DNA of 64,000 nucleotides from Melanocharis versteri (taxonomy: Eukaryota; Chordata; Aves; Passeriformes; Melanocharitidae), in the NCBI GenBank assembly GCA_013397845.1, contig VZTG01010316.1, positions 856,496 to 920,495 of the forward strand, given 5' to 3'. The translations under genes were made by a program, and so were the position numbers. The notes beneath the pieces are model-generated. The model searched no databases. It worked only from the letters and a program-made list of their open reading frames with translations, and was not told where the DNA came from. Position 1 is the first letter of the stretch, and each line of letters starts with the position of its first letter. This document shows positions 27,001 through 39,599 of the stretch, piece after piece.

Positions 27001-28624
27001 ACTGGGATGAGGATCAGTGGTTTTGAAATCTTGACACTCCAATCTAGAACTTCAAAGAGTAGAGATGCAATTTCAATACAGAAATTTGTGAAGAAAAACA
27101 TCTCCCAAACATGCCTAAGATGCAACACTGGTGAAAGCAAAATTGCTGGTGCAGGTAGCTGGGAGATATAAGGTTGCTGTCTGTTGTGCCTATTCCTGAA
27201 TCCATTTTGCTTATAATTCACTTTGACAGTGTGCATACCCAGATGTGACTTCTCTTCCTACTCTCATTTACAAAAATAAAACAAAGCTAAACCTTGTGTG
27301 GTTGCCTATCTACTAAACTGGAGGTACATTCTCAACCTCTTATGAGTGTGTTATTCCTCAGAGATTGCTTCATTAGCATGGAGCAAGTAAGGGCTTTTAA
27401 AGGGAGAATAAGATAAACAAATGTCTGTGTGAGTATATCAGCATATAAAAGGGGAGAAGCTGGAAATTTGTTTTAAATATGGTACTGACTACCTTGACCT
27501 CATGGTCTGCACATCTTCTGAAGCTGTTTCAGCAGCCAGTCCCCTGAACTGCCTGACATCCTGACACCAGGCACCCCACACGCATGGCAATGCAATGGGG
27601 ACATGGTGGCTCTTCAGCCATGGGATGGATGATCTCATTTGTCATGTCAAGGGATAGGATGCAATCGCACCCTGGTGGGGGGAGAATCTAGGTTGGGCTC
27701 CCAGAGGCCAGGCAGAGTCAAGACCTCTCGAAACACTGATCTTGGATCCACTTTGATCTGACCTGTGGTGCCTCACATCATGAGAGAAACTGTGGAGATA
27801 TGAAGTGTTGGTCAGCATTACTTCTAAACCCCCTCCTGATCTACCTGGTTCATCCCAGCAGTGGATAACGTGCTGCTATGTCTAAAACATCCCTGCGGTC
27901 AAAAGGGAAACTTATAAAGCATGCTTTGTTATTTTTCATGCCCATATCAGTCGGGGTTATTTTTAGAGACAAAATAGAAATCCCTGAAATCTTGTGGGTT
28001 GTAGTGAAAACAGTAACAGCATCACAAATATTGACACTAATGCGCAGGGACTTCATTTTACGTAAGTATTGGTAACAGACAATCCAAGTTCCATCAGATG
28101 TTAAAGAATAAGCTGCAGCTTTTATCTAGTGGGTCTTTGAGCACCAATGAGGAGTAAATTATTTGATTTTGTGAGCTCAGAGGAATTGTCAGCTGCCTCA
28201 TATGTATAATTCTGGCTCTTCATATTCCTGCTGCTTCTAATTTAGCAGGACAGGCTCATAATTGAAGCAAATTAACTATTTACACTTGCCACTTCTACCA
28301 GGGGAAGAGGACACATCAGCAGGAAAGAATGAGTGGGAAATTAAATTCTTCCCACTTGTGTCAGATCTGCCCTTATATAAACACATTAACAGTAATTTCA
28401 TGAGGCATCAACCATAGGAATAAATACTGAGGGATAAAATAATGAGGTGTTGCTATTGAGCTGAACTGTTGCAGCTAATATTACAGTCTATGAATTATGC
28501 AGCCTGAAAGAAAGCATCTGTCACAGCACTCAAACAGTCGTTTCACCTGCTTCTTCTGATTGTTAAGTTTTGGGTGCCTGAGGTGAATGCCCTCTTCTCC
28601 CAGCTGTAGGGCCAGTGCAATGTT

Positions 28625-28672
28625 GAAGTAAACACACAGGAACACATACACACACACAAGCACGCACACTAA
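28625..28672 (+). repeat. CA-rich microsatellite-like stretch
   Basis: Interrupted CA/CACG repeats ('acatacacacacacaagc' and neighbours) produce two spurious minus-strand frames rich in Val and Cys. The tract is short and imperfect. Confidence 0.75.
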
Positions 28673-31209
28673 GCTGTTCATAGGAGGCCAAATTAATTCC
28701 TACTAGAATTCCAGTTAAGTTACTGAAGTTACACCAGAGATTAATTTTGTTGAATGTTGAATAGACATTCAATTCCATTTTTAGAATAACAGAACATTTA
28801 TTAAGGTCTTTGGCTGAAGTTTTAAAGTTACACTAATGTAAACAAGAACATTTTGTTTGTAATTTGCCACATCTATTACAGCTTTACTAGGACTCCAATT
28901 AGAAACTTAAGGTTCATTTAGTACATGCACATCTGGTACTGATTTAAAATTACTTTCCTTTTTCATCTAAGGACAGAAAATGACCTAAATAGCCTTTTTA
29001 CCCAGTTTAAACCAGTGTTCTGTCTGTAAGCCAGAGACTCAACCATTTAGCATGCTGAACTCTCTTTCTTAGGGACTGCTTATCTTCCCTTTGCAGTAAA
29101 AAACGTGTGCAAAGGGCAAAGATGCACATAGATAAGCTATAGAAATGGGATACACAGAAGTACAGTACTAAGGAGAAAACAGTATTTGTGATCATAAGAG
29201 AGGAACTGGAAAAGTCACTGAAAAAAAAATATCCCAGTGCTATGGCTACAGCATTGAGGAGACTGCACCTCAACATACTACTGCTACAGCTGCCTACTAG
29301 CCACAGATTTATTAATCGGAACAGTTTTAGAAAGCATTTACAGTGAAAAATTACTAGGAAAATGCACAGTGCCTGCTTCTGATCATGTGTAATTATTGTA
29401 CTCTATTCAGAATTTGAGAAGTCCATGACAAAGTCCACCATGACCACTAAACTCCCTTTAACTTCTAGACTCCTCTGTGTAGATAGATTTGGATAAACAA
29501 AATACAGGCACACACCAGCACTGTTTGCAAATGGGCCTTTGACACACAGAAATTAATGGGGACATATGACTCAAAAATGCAAATATCTTCATATGGTAAA
29601 ATAAGAGGTAAGTATGCCAGTATCTGCTTTAATCTAATAAATTGCATTATTCTCATGGTAAGAGTATCAGAGTCCAATCCATTTTAAGCATAACCCTCCC
29701 CTAAATTCAGTAAGGCACCCACCATCATCTTGTTCATAATAACATTTCCTTTTTTGTCATTCAAATCCTGTTTTTTCAAACAACACTTTCTTAGTTCTTC
29801 ACAATTTGAAAAACATACGTGGTTATTGCACAAAGCTTTTGAAGCTACAGTCTAATATGCCAGGTTATCAAAATTTTGTTGCAAAGGCTTGGACATACAT
29901 ATACTGCCCTAAGGTCATTATTGTACCGAGTTTCTATTCTTTTATTTATTCTGTGGTCAATCTTCAGGAATAAACAAGAAGAATTCTATGCATTTCAGAA
30001 AAAAATGGCTCAGATCATAGGAACAAAGAAGATTTCATTTTAGCATGAAAACATGAGGCTATTCTTCTTTCTCAATAGCTGCATTATGTTCTACTTTCTG
30101 ATTCATTTATATTTACTATTTAAAAAGTAAAAGGAGTTCCAATTCAGGAAATATAGTTTGGAAACCTACTTCTATATAAATTCCAGAATAAGCATTAGCT
30201 TCCAAAACATAAGCCAGAAGCTTTATAATAATTGAATCCTTTTCAGCAAGTATAATTCATCAATAAAGTAGTCCTCTAATGATGTTATTGTTTCTTTATT
30301 TAACTATTTTTGAATATCTGAAGCTTCTTCAATGCCAGATACCAAATGCTACATTAATCATTTGTATTTTTAGAGTCCAATTTTCATACCAGAGACATAG
30401 GTTTCATAGCAGTTACTAATGCTCTGGATCTGAAAAATTAGGCCTTTAAAAGACAGACCATCTAGTCAGTTAAGATGTCTTGTAATCATTACTTTGTACT
30501 ATTAGATCCCTAATGGAATAAAAAATGAGTTTAAATTTATTCTAGAAAATAGGATTGCCAATTTTATTTTATTTTTTTTTAATGGGAACTATCTTTTATT
30601 ATTTTTGTACAATGCTAGATTAGAAAGGGCTTGGGCCTGGAATTTTAAAAATGTGCTTAATAAATGATAATGAATAGGCAAAAAGAGTCAAAAAGCAACA
30701 AAGGTATGCTAACCCAAACTCTTAAAGGAATTGGCTTAAAAAACATAGTTGCAGCCATTTTTACACGGATGTGTCATGTGGATTCCAGAACACATCATTC
30801 TGCTGTGTTTCAACTTGAATTAACAACAACACAGATAAGGAAAATAAATTTTGTTCTGCTCTTACAGCATAGGACTTATTCAATTTGTTGCTGTCAACCA
30901 TGAGTAGGAAACTGAAGTTAAAGCTGGAAATTTAGGGTTTCTTGCACTTTTCTTACACATTTCTACGGAAGAGCTTTAATATTTTGGTGGTAGTGCTCAC
31001 ATGACAAGCTCAAAGGAAATATGTGTTTTACAGTCTTTTAGGTTGGCTTTTTCTGGGCATATTAAAAAAGGGAAAAGAAAGAGACAACACAACAAAATAA
31101 CTCTAGTGTGCCAGTCCAAGTGGCTTTTCTGATTCCTGTGTTTAGAAAGTTACCTTTCCTCCAGCTAAACATTCCAAACACTGGCCTTATTCAATAGTGG
31201 ATACTAGAT

Positions 31210-31212
31210 AAA

Positions 31213-31244
<32 letters not shown>
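31210..31244. repeat. A7-T28 homopolymer junction
   Basis: Seven A residues are followed directly by 28 T residues, the longest homopolymer in the window. On the transcribed (minus) strand it is A28 followed by T7. It lies about 1.15 kb downstream, in the sense of transcription, of the exon 6 donor. Confidence 0.9.
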
Positions 31245-31249
<5 letters not shown>

Positions 31250-32391
31250 AGTCAGCGAGTGCCAAATCTTGATTCTTTTTACACTGGTATCTTTAACAAG
31301 GATCTAGAAGTGCCAACACCACCCAGTTATTAGCAAAATAACCCTTCTTTTTTTTATTTCAAGCCCAAATAATTTTACATACCAAAAAATAATAAAAAAG
31401 TTTTCATTAATTCTTAGTTTTTTACCTGTAATTTTGTAATTACAGTGTATGAATTAATGAGTTTCCATTTATTCCCAGTACTTTTCCACTCTCTGTGCTA
31501 ACATCAACCCCAATCCAGGTCTCCTGTAACCAATATAGCTCACCCAGCACATACTTTCCTTCCATATCTGTTGCTTTCTTAAAGTCTCCATTTCTTTATC
31601 AATCCAATCCATTCTGTTGGCAGTTAGTAAAAAATGCAACCAATAACAACAGAAAAGCAATGGTATGCAACAGTGAGGATCAATGGTATTTGCCAGCCGT
31701 CACCAGTGAAATGGGATGAGCTTCCAGAGCTGCCCACTTTTACACAGCTTTGACTGACTTGGAAGGATTTCTGCAAAGTTTTAGGTCCAGCTCTGCTGGC
31801 CTCATCGCAGAACCAAGGCCTTTCCATGGAAAGATGGAAGTAATCTTGGGGAGTGATTTCCACAGCTCACATACATGCTAGAGGACGCCCTTTACCAGCG
31901 TCCACCCTGGGTCTCTTCATCACTAACTCCTTTCATAAAAGCCAGGTAGTTTGGGAGCAAAGGTGAGCCCAGCTTCCCTTCTGGTGTTGTGGGATCATGG
32001 GGAAGGGAAACATCTGCAAGCGGGAGCTCAGATACATGTCAGGTCCACTGCACAGATATAAGCTTTGGCAGCAAGGTCCTCTTACACGACAGTTTCACAT
32101 GCAGGGCAATGACATTGTAAAATCCTAGGCCCACCAATTTCAGCATAAAACATTCCTAAATATATCCTAAAACTTGTGTCACACCCAAAAACAAGGTGAA
32201 AGCTTTTAGTGGTTTCATACTGATGAAATAAAAATGATACTCTCCTTATCTCAGTCTATTTAAATCATATTCCTGAGATGGCACATATTCAAGTTTCATC
32301 CTGGCTAACAAAAGAAGCTGCCTACAGTGCTCAGATGACCCTGATAACACTTTCCTGAAACAAAGCCTCTGAGCTACAGCACACATTGTAC

Positions 32392-32622
32392 CTGTTTTTG
32401 TTCTTCTCCTAAGCCGTCCCACATTGAAGCTACAATTTTAGAGACTTCACCAAAAGTAGCATTGGGGTTTTGGCCCTTGATGGCTGCTTGAGTGTCTCGA
32501 AAGAATAATGCATAGGCAGACACAGGCTTCTGTGGCTCATTTGGGTCCTTCTTCTTCTTCTTTTTGGGAGTTTTGGGTTTCTTTCCTATATCTGAAGCAG
32601 GTCTCTTCTCACCACCATTGAC
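32392..32622 (-). CDS. TOX: TOX exon 6: Lys-rich linker and core of the HMG box
   Basis: This is a 231-bp exon (77 codons, phase 0 at both ends), with acceptor 'ttatgttacag' before GTCAAT and donor CAG/GTACAA. It begins VNGGEKRPASDIG and continues with a Lys-rich nuclear-localisation-like stretch (KKPKTPKKKKKK, exon residues 14-25). The HMG box starts at about residue 27 with DPNEPQKPVSAYALFF and runs through RDTQAAIKGQNPNATFGEVS to GEEQKQ at the donor. The Phe-Phe, Trp (in ASMWDGL) and Pro residues of the L-shaped HMG fold are all present. TOX-family HMG boxes are thought to recognise DNA structure more than sequence. The HMG box alone is nearly identical in TOX2-4; the flanking exons settle the identity as TOX. 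Confidence 0.98.
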
Positions 32623-35600
32623 CTGTAACATAAAATTAGGAAAGTACTATAAAAAAAAGGCAGTTTAATTCACTCCAACTACTGTTACAGCCTCTGTGAT
32701 GCAAAAACTTTGGATTTTGCATGCAAAAATGAAATTTTTGTTGTTATCTTTGATAATCCAAATGTTGATAGAGTCTGCATTAGTCACATGTATAAAATTC
32801 ACTAAAAGTATTTCAGATAATGCTATTTTTTCCCTTAAAATAATCTATATTTCTCTTTCATATAATTGCTATAATCTCTGTACTTCATCTTGATCACCTT
32901 TTCACCTTTTCTAAGTTTTATTGCTAATGGCTATAGCACGAAAATAATCAGAAAATTCAAATGAAATTAGTTTCTCTATAGCCTGAGTATCAGTTCAACA
33001 ACATGAACCATCTGCAGAAAGCAGGAACACTGTCATTTCTACCTTTTGCTTATTCTCATCCTTCCCCAGAATGACCCCAGACTAATGTTCAAATCAATTT
33101 CTTCTGCAGCTGGTGGTACGCCTTCCAGGGACTTTGAAGAAAATCTAGTTGTGAACCAAGCAATTCAAGCTATAGACCTTCCCCATCACACCTTCTAATG
33201 GAAGTCTGAAGAAACAAAGCTTTACCAGTGTAGACAGTTCAGAGCCCTTTAAAGGATCAGTTTTGACCTACCTGGATTTAGCTGAGTAGTTTTTATATCT
33301 GCTCATGTAAAAGCAAATGGTTTGAGGAAAGCAGTGAAAGAGGAATGCTGTATGGAGGAAAGCTTATGTGCCTTATTTGTGCACCACCTGAAAAAACCCC
33401 TGCACATGAGCATTTGTGCAAACACCAAAGCAGCCTGTTTTCCTGTGAAACTGGTGAAGGGTCTGGAGCACAAGACTAATGAGGAGCAGCTGAGGGAACA
33501 GGGGTCGTTTAGCCTAGAGAAAAGGAGCCTCAGGGGAGACCTTATCACTCTCTACAACTACTTGAAAGAAGGTTGTAGAAAGGTGAGTGTTGGTCTCCTG
33601 ACCCAAGTTACAAGACACAGAATGAGAAGAAATGGCCTCAAGTTGCCCCTGTGGAAGTTTAGATTGGATATTAGGAAGAATTTTTTCACCAAAAAGATTG
33701 TCAAGCATTGGAACAGGCTGCCCAGGGAAGTGGTGGAGTCACTCTCCCTGGAGGCATTTAAAAGATGTGTAGATGTGGCTCCTGGGCACATGGTTTAGTG
33801 GCGAGCTTGGAAGTGTGAGGTTAATAGTTAGACTCGATGATCTTAAAGGTCTTTTCCAACCTAAATGATTCCAGGATTCTATGACTTACAAGCACATAAA
33901 GGGACAATGACCTGATTCTTCAACACATTGGAGCTCCATAGCAAAGTAGCTTTTCTTGATATGATCACTTAATTTACTGTAGCTGTAGAAATGGTGTGTG
34001 TCATCATACAAGTGGGTTCAAAGGCTTTTTTCTTTTGTCGGCATGACCAAAGTACTGTGCATCATAAGCATTTTGAAGTATGAGAAGATCAAGAGCATAA
34101 ATGGGATGCTCTAGGCTAAGGATCTACTAGGCATGACTTCTTTCACTTCCTTCTATTATTATTTTTTAATAATGCGTATCAAGTGGCGCAGGATGATACA
34201 GGTGTTCAAATCATTGGAACTGCATGAGGAAAATGGCTGGAAATCCTCATTTTGAGAAAAAGAACTTTTTGATTTTCCTATATGCCTCACTATGTGGTGT
34301 CCAACAGAACCCAGCTGACTACAGCGAACACTCTGAATCTCTGTGGCTTACTAAAAACAGCAACAAAGTGATGACCACAACTTGAAAGTGAAGTTGCTTG
34401 TTTTCTGGGCATTATGTTACAATAGTTGCAACTTTAATACAAAGTTAATAGACATGTAGCCTATTGCCAGCATTTGGAAAATATGGAAAAACAAAAGTGT
34501 GCAACCCATTATTAAGTTATCCAAATTTTTGTCTCTTGCTATTTTTCAATTCTACAGGGTACAGAAAACTAGCCGTTAAAGTATAATTAACTAGGGCTCT
34601 AATTTGAGAACATTAGTCTAAACTTTTCAGAAGTCCTGTGCAAACTTCATGAGCAAGAAGACTTGGCAATAATTACTCCTATAGTTAAGATTTTACCTGT
34701 GTGATTTGCTAACATTTTTCTCCTTTCAGTTTATTTTTGAACCGATGAGATTTAGAAGTTCTCTATACGTTAGGATACCACATCACTTCAACTACCCTTA
34801 AACTAGGTGATATACTACAGAAACTTGTGTAAGTGCCTTCTGGTAAGCTGTTCTGTGAACAGATATTAGCAATTATTCTCCAACCTTAATGATCAAGAGA
34901 CTTCAAAAACCCACTGTTAAAAACAGAGTACTCACAGGGGAAATTCTGTTTGTCTTACATGAAAATAACGAAATAAAAAGAATACCAGAATTCCAGTACT
35001 AATAACCTTGCAAATGGCTGAGATGATGGCCTACCTTATGCTCCCATCAGTCTATCAGCTTCATAGACTCCACTTCTAACCACCAAAGCAGAGACAGATG
35101 GAAAATAAAATAAAAACCATATATATTCTGCTAGGCATAGACTTGTGCCTCAAAATCCCTGGAGGTGTAGTTAGCTCATGGTAATCCACCTCCTGTCATG
35201 GCTTATTGCTTAATTATGGTGATGTATTTAACTTATTTATCACAAGAAAGCAATAATCTTTCACTTTAAAAAAGTGTACATTAACCATGTTGCACACATA
35301 ATAGATCACAAGAATATCTAGTGTAGGATTTAAAACTATCAAGTAAGGCACATCGTTGATATCTAAATGTCCCTTGAGAACCTGGAAAATGTCTATAAGC
35401 ATATTTAAAATAAACTGCAATAGTACCAAAGCCTTTAATGGAGCTAGGAGAGCTGTTTTATGCACACTATCTTGCAGTAATCGCTGTAGTTTAAAATAGA
35501 TTTTAATCAAGCACCATCTGCATAATAGGCTGAACAGAAAACACAGAATTCCACTTATAACTCCTATCATATAAAGTAAATATTTTAAAACCTCTGCCAC

Positions 35601-38600
35601 ATAAGGAGAATATGCTGCAGCAGTTCTTTAGTAATTGTGTTTCTGTTATTTAATTCTTGCTACTTGCAGTTCTCTTGCTATCTTCCCTCTAAAATACATT
35701 ATTTGAATTTCTCTCATAAGTGATATGCAAATGAACATGGAAGAAAACCCTGTTATCCATCTATGAAGAAATACTTATTTACAAACCAGTAATGCTTCCA
35801 GCAGCTCACAATTATGCTTGGCAATAATGAAGTACATGTTTAACGATCCAACAGTGTGAATTATGGCAAGAATTACATAAATGTAATATTCCAATGTTGA
35901 GGTGGTCAGAATAAGGCATGTGGTAAATGGCCACTTTGTTTAGAATGTTTTTATAGTTACTTGCAACTACTACTTTTTAAGTTCTCCCTTTTTTCTTCTT
36001 CTAATGATAGCCCCACACACGAGATTCAGAAGAATTAAGGAGCCTTAGTGATGTGCACCTCTTGCAGAGACAATACCCTTAGTCTGAGGCTACATTTCAC
36101 ATTTTCACGGTCTTAGCAGCTCTCTGAATGTATATCCAACCTATAAATTATGCTACAGTTGTCACTGATCTGACAGTCAAGCAACCTCAGCTGTCCTGCT
36201 TCTAGAGCAACAGCATGAAGGGAAACTGAGCCCTCTGTAATGCAGCTCCTTTCCCTTTCTTTGAGCAAGGGAATATAGGACAGTTGAAGTCTGAACAGCC
36301 GACACGAAAGAGTCTTTATGAGAATGAGTATTGCCAAATAATATTTAGCAGCTGCTGCCATTAGTTCTGTGTAAGTTGGATAAGGCTCTCAAAAATTTGA
36401 ATATTTATCACACAATGAACATCCAAGAATCTTAGTTTGTAACAATTACATCAGTTTGTAAATCTTAATACTGGTATTTGGAATATATACATCGAACCAA
36501 CATGGTCTTTTTTTTTATACCTTCCACCACATTCTTTCTATAAATTCATGTAAATATGAACAAGATATTGAGATTTCTGTATTTTTTCTCTAGATAGAAA
36601 TAGGTATAGATTTTAAGGACTTCTCTACCAAATATGCTACGAAAAGACCAGTGGCTTCTCTTTCACACATTTCAGCTGGTATAAACTGAGGGAAGTCATC
36701 TGACACTGAGGTGATTTTCCATTTGGAAATGTACTTTGTCTTTTTCATCAATGTGGGTGCACAGGCAAACATCTTGTCCCGCTGGTTAAATGGGGAGAAT
36801 GTCACTATTGCTATTAATGACACCGTGAGTTCAGGAGGAGTTGGTTTTTACAAAGTGCTCATGGCAGGAACATCTCTGACTCCATGAAGTGAACTCCAAC
36901 AGTGACCCCATGGCTGCAACACGTGCACTTCTACCAAGGGACTGGCTAATGAGCTCTGGCCCTGATCTATTAAATAATACCACACATCTGCATGATAGTC
37001 TATTAATCAAAGAGAAAAATCCAAACTTCACAAAGTTACATTCATAACATACAGAATAGATATTCTCACAAGGGACAGAACAGTCGGTCTATCCGTTCCT
37101 GTCCCCATCCAGTGCTTTCTTTCACTGGGAAGGGTATTTCTGGAGCGAGAATTTTCACAGGCCCCTCCAAGCAGCTCTTATAAAACGTAATACTGTTGTA
37201 TCTGGGGAGAAAGATCTCCACAGAAAACTGGTTTGTTTTGAGCATTCTTATCCGCTCACTGGCAGCTTCCAGGAAGAGCAACGTGACAAAAGATACACAG
37301 TGGAGAGCTTTAAATCTTGAAGTACAACAATACACGTAACTCCTTAGGGTGATTATTCAACCCCTCTTGTCTTTTACACAGAGAACTACAGAAGAACCAT
37401 TGCATGGGATCAGGCGTGCCAGCTCACTGCCTGTCTCCAGTGGTGGCCATCCTCAGGTGTTTTCACAAAGCCCTAAGAAATCCCACAGAAGACGTGTATG
37501 GCATTATCTGCTCCCCATCAAGCTTGCTGTTTAAACTATACTAGTTGGAGAAGAATTTAAGTCCTCTGTCAATATTAATAAAATGTAATATCCTTTAAAA
37601 CTTTTCTCTTAGCAGTGAAATTATAATTTTAAGGCAATGTATCTACTTTAGCACACTGGATTTAATTTTGTGTTGTGCATTGTGCCATTTGTCATCTTTT
37701 TCTGCTTAGACTGGGCATGAGAGAATTTTTAGGAGTTTTCCAAAACAACATGGCTTGTTAAAAGTTGAACACTATATAAACTGGCTTTCACAAAGAAAGG
37801 AGCAAATTTTACTTAATCTGCAGTGCTTTGTATTTCTCGATTAAAAACATTAGCTTCACGTAACTACTGCTTGCTTGAAACCACAACCCTACACTTTTGC
37901 TAGCACAAAGTGCTACAGTGAAAAAGTACATGAAAAATATAGGTTAAGTAACTGAAATGCTTGATAGAAGCAGAAAGGAAGTCCTAATTATTTGAACGGA
38001 TCATTTCTCCAGAAGCTTAGAGCATCTTGCACACTCCCAGCAATGTAAAAAATATTAGCAATGCAACAGGAGCAGCAAATAAATTATTCTGAAAAAGTAA
38101 AGGCTGCCTGGAATTATTTTTACATAGCTGTATTCTAAAGTCTCCCTCAGTAAGGAAGGGCTCATTTAAAATGTATGAATTATTCAGTAATTTTTAAAAC
38201 CTAAAGTTTGTGAAATCAGGGGAATGTCCTGAAATAAAACTTTTGAATCAGAATTTATTCAAAATGTAGTAAAACATATGTCTCCAATTACATGATTATT
38301 TTATAGCTTGAGGCACGAAAAACAATATAATGTTAAAACAAATCAGACTTACATTTCTTGACTGGATTATACCTCCTCAGTGACTCACAATATGTTTTCT
38401 TCACATTCCTTGCAAGTCTGCAACTTTTCCCCACCAGACATGGCTGTGGTACACACTACACTGCATGTGGCACACACTGCACAGCAGGAGTGCTCTAACA
38501 GGACTGCTATTTTCTAGTGACCACAAAACAGAGCTAAGGAGGTTCTCAGTTTCAGTATGCTATATTCTTGGTTTAAGGGATGATGTACATAGTCCCAATC

Positions 38601-39320
38601 TTCCTGTGTCTCAGCTTTTCTGTCTGCAAAATTAAGATAATGGACTTGTGTATTTCTGGGAGGTTTTCAGGATTTTGGGAGATTTGGGAGATTTTTGCAT
38701 GCAAAACTTGCTACATAGATTGACATTTATCCTTTACAGAAATTTATTATGTAAATTACTCTTATCACTTCATTCCTGTACTGACATGAAAATGAAGCTT
38801 AAACATGTCACGGTGAAGTGTCAGCACCTCTCAAAAGTATAAATGCATACAGGGTCTTCCAGATTTTGAAGGTAAGGTTTTTAAAGTTCATAGGATCTTT
38901 CTGTTCTGGTTGCTATGATGTTCTGTTTACTCATCCTGTGACCAAGTGGCAAAGACTAGCATACTGCACAGACTGTTCATACTTTTTATAGCAGTAACTT
39001 GATCTTTAACTGGGAACAAACATCCCTGCTATGCAAGTGAGAAAACTCAACCCTTACATTAAAGCCCTAAAGGAATGACTATCCTTTCAGTGTTTAACAG
39101 TATTCCAGTTTGCTCTCACGAAGAGGAATGATGTAATTTACTCAAGCTGCCTGAAGAATTGTCTGGATATTGTAAGTTTTGTATTCATAACCCTTTATTC
39201 ACCTCAGTGAACCACCAATCATGTATAAAGTATCACCTTAATAGCTGTGGCCGTATCATTCATTTAGCAGGTCCTCAAAATATCCACCATTTACATAGTA
39301 ATCCTAGCATCTAAGCCTAC
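32623..39320 (-). other. TOX: TOX intron 5
   Basis: This intron of 6,698 bp contains the plus-strand CR1 copy at about 33440-33884. A 387-bp hydrophobic chance-like frame lies at 35214-35600 (minus). Consecutive minus-strand open frames between 36590 and 37335 look somewhat protein-like but were not recognised. The rest is AT-rich intron without visible genes. Confidence 0.8.
33440..33884 (+). mobile_element. CR1 LINE fragment with remnant of ORF2 C-terminus
   Basis: About 445 bp of CR1 in sense orientation, ending in 'ttccaacctaaatgattcc' and 'aggattctatga', the standard CR1 3' tail. Canonical internal blocks are visible: 'ggtctggagcacaagactaa', 'ggaacaggctgcccaggga', 'gaagtggtggagtcactctc'. 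An open frame across it (33322-33798) contains RLDIRKNFF, VKHWNRLPREVVES and LEAFKRCVD, the conserved end of the CR1 reverse-transcriptase ORF2. The frame's first third is not CR1-like, so the open frame is not an intact element gene. The copy is 5'-truncated and inserted opposite to TOX. Confidence 0.95.
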
Positions 39321-39599
39321 CTTAGAGCTATCTTCTCCTTCATCTTCATGGACTGAACTGGATGGTGAAGGAGTTGCAGATTTGCTTCCAGGTGGAGAGG
39401 GCGAGTTGTGAGGAACACTGTTTCCACCCATATTCAAACCAAGCTGTGCACTGAGCTGGGACTGGTTAATAGTAGTCAGCTGCCCGTGCTGCATCATTCC
39501 TGGCTGCCTAATATCTGCAGGTTGAACCCTTGGCCTCATGGTTGCCATCTGAGGATGGGAACTATACTGGGCTCCTTCTGTATTCCGTAAATCTTGCAT
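39321..39599 (-). CDS. TOX: TOX exon 5: Ser/Pro-rich acidic segment before the HMG box
   Basis: This is a 279-bp exon (93 codons, phase 0 at both ends), with acceptor 'cctcttgtag' before ATGCAA and donor AAG/GTAGGC. It encodes MQDLRNTEGAQYSSHPQM, then RPRVQPADIRQPGM, TTINQSQLSAQLGLNMGG, and the Ser/Pro-rich run PSPPGSKSATPSPSSS, ending VHEDEGEDSSK. This matches the mammalian TOX segment just before the Lys-rich linker, with small differences (one fewer Gln near DIRQPG; EGEDSSK for a DD-containing version). The ATG at the exon start is an internal Met codon, not the translation start, because a good acceptor directly precedes it. Residues 94 onward of this open frame are intronic. Confidence 0.97.

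Larger units (their letters stand above)
20611..32391 (-). other. TOX: TOX intron 6
   Basis: This intron of 11,781 bp lies inside the HMG-box coding region. It holds a 24-base A run (22506-22529), a 28-base T run (31217-31244) and a spaced inverted repeat at 24029-24071. A CA-rich stretch lies near 28.63-28.67 kb. I recognised no clear CR1, RNA gene or coding exon in it. Open frames such as 24837-25283 (plus, 148 codons) show no recognisable protein and have chance-like length. Confidence 0.8.

Noticed and set aside
33322..33798. 158-codon plus-strand open frame as a separate gene
   Set aside because: Most of it lies in a CR1 LINE and encodes the decayed end of CR1 ORF2; the start is unrelated intron.
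35214..35600. 128-codon hydrophobic minus-strand frame, considered as a membrane protein
   Set aside because: At this AT content about one stop-free run of this length is expected by chance in 64 kb of six frames. Hydrophobicity follows from T-rich codons, and no family was recognised.
39597..39599. ATG at the start of exon 5 as an alternative TOX translation start
   Set aside because: It immediately follows a polypyrimidine tract and TAG acceptor, and the mammalian protein has Met-like sequence upstream of the same point. It is an internal codon.
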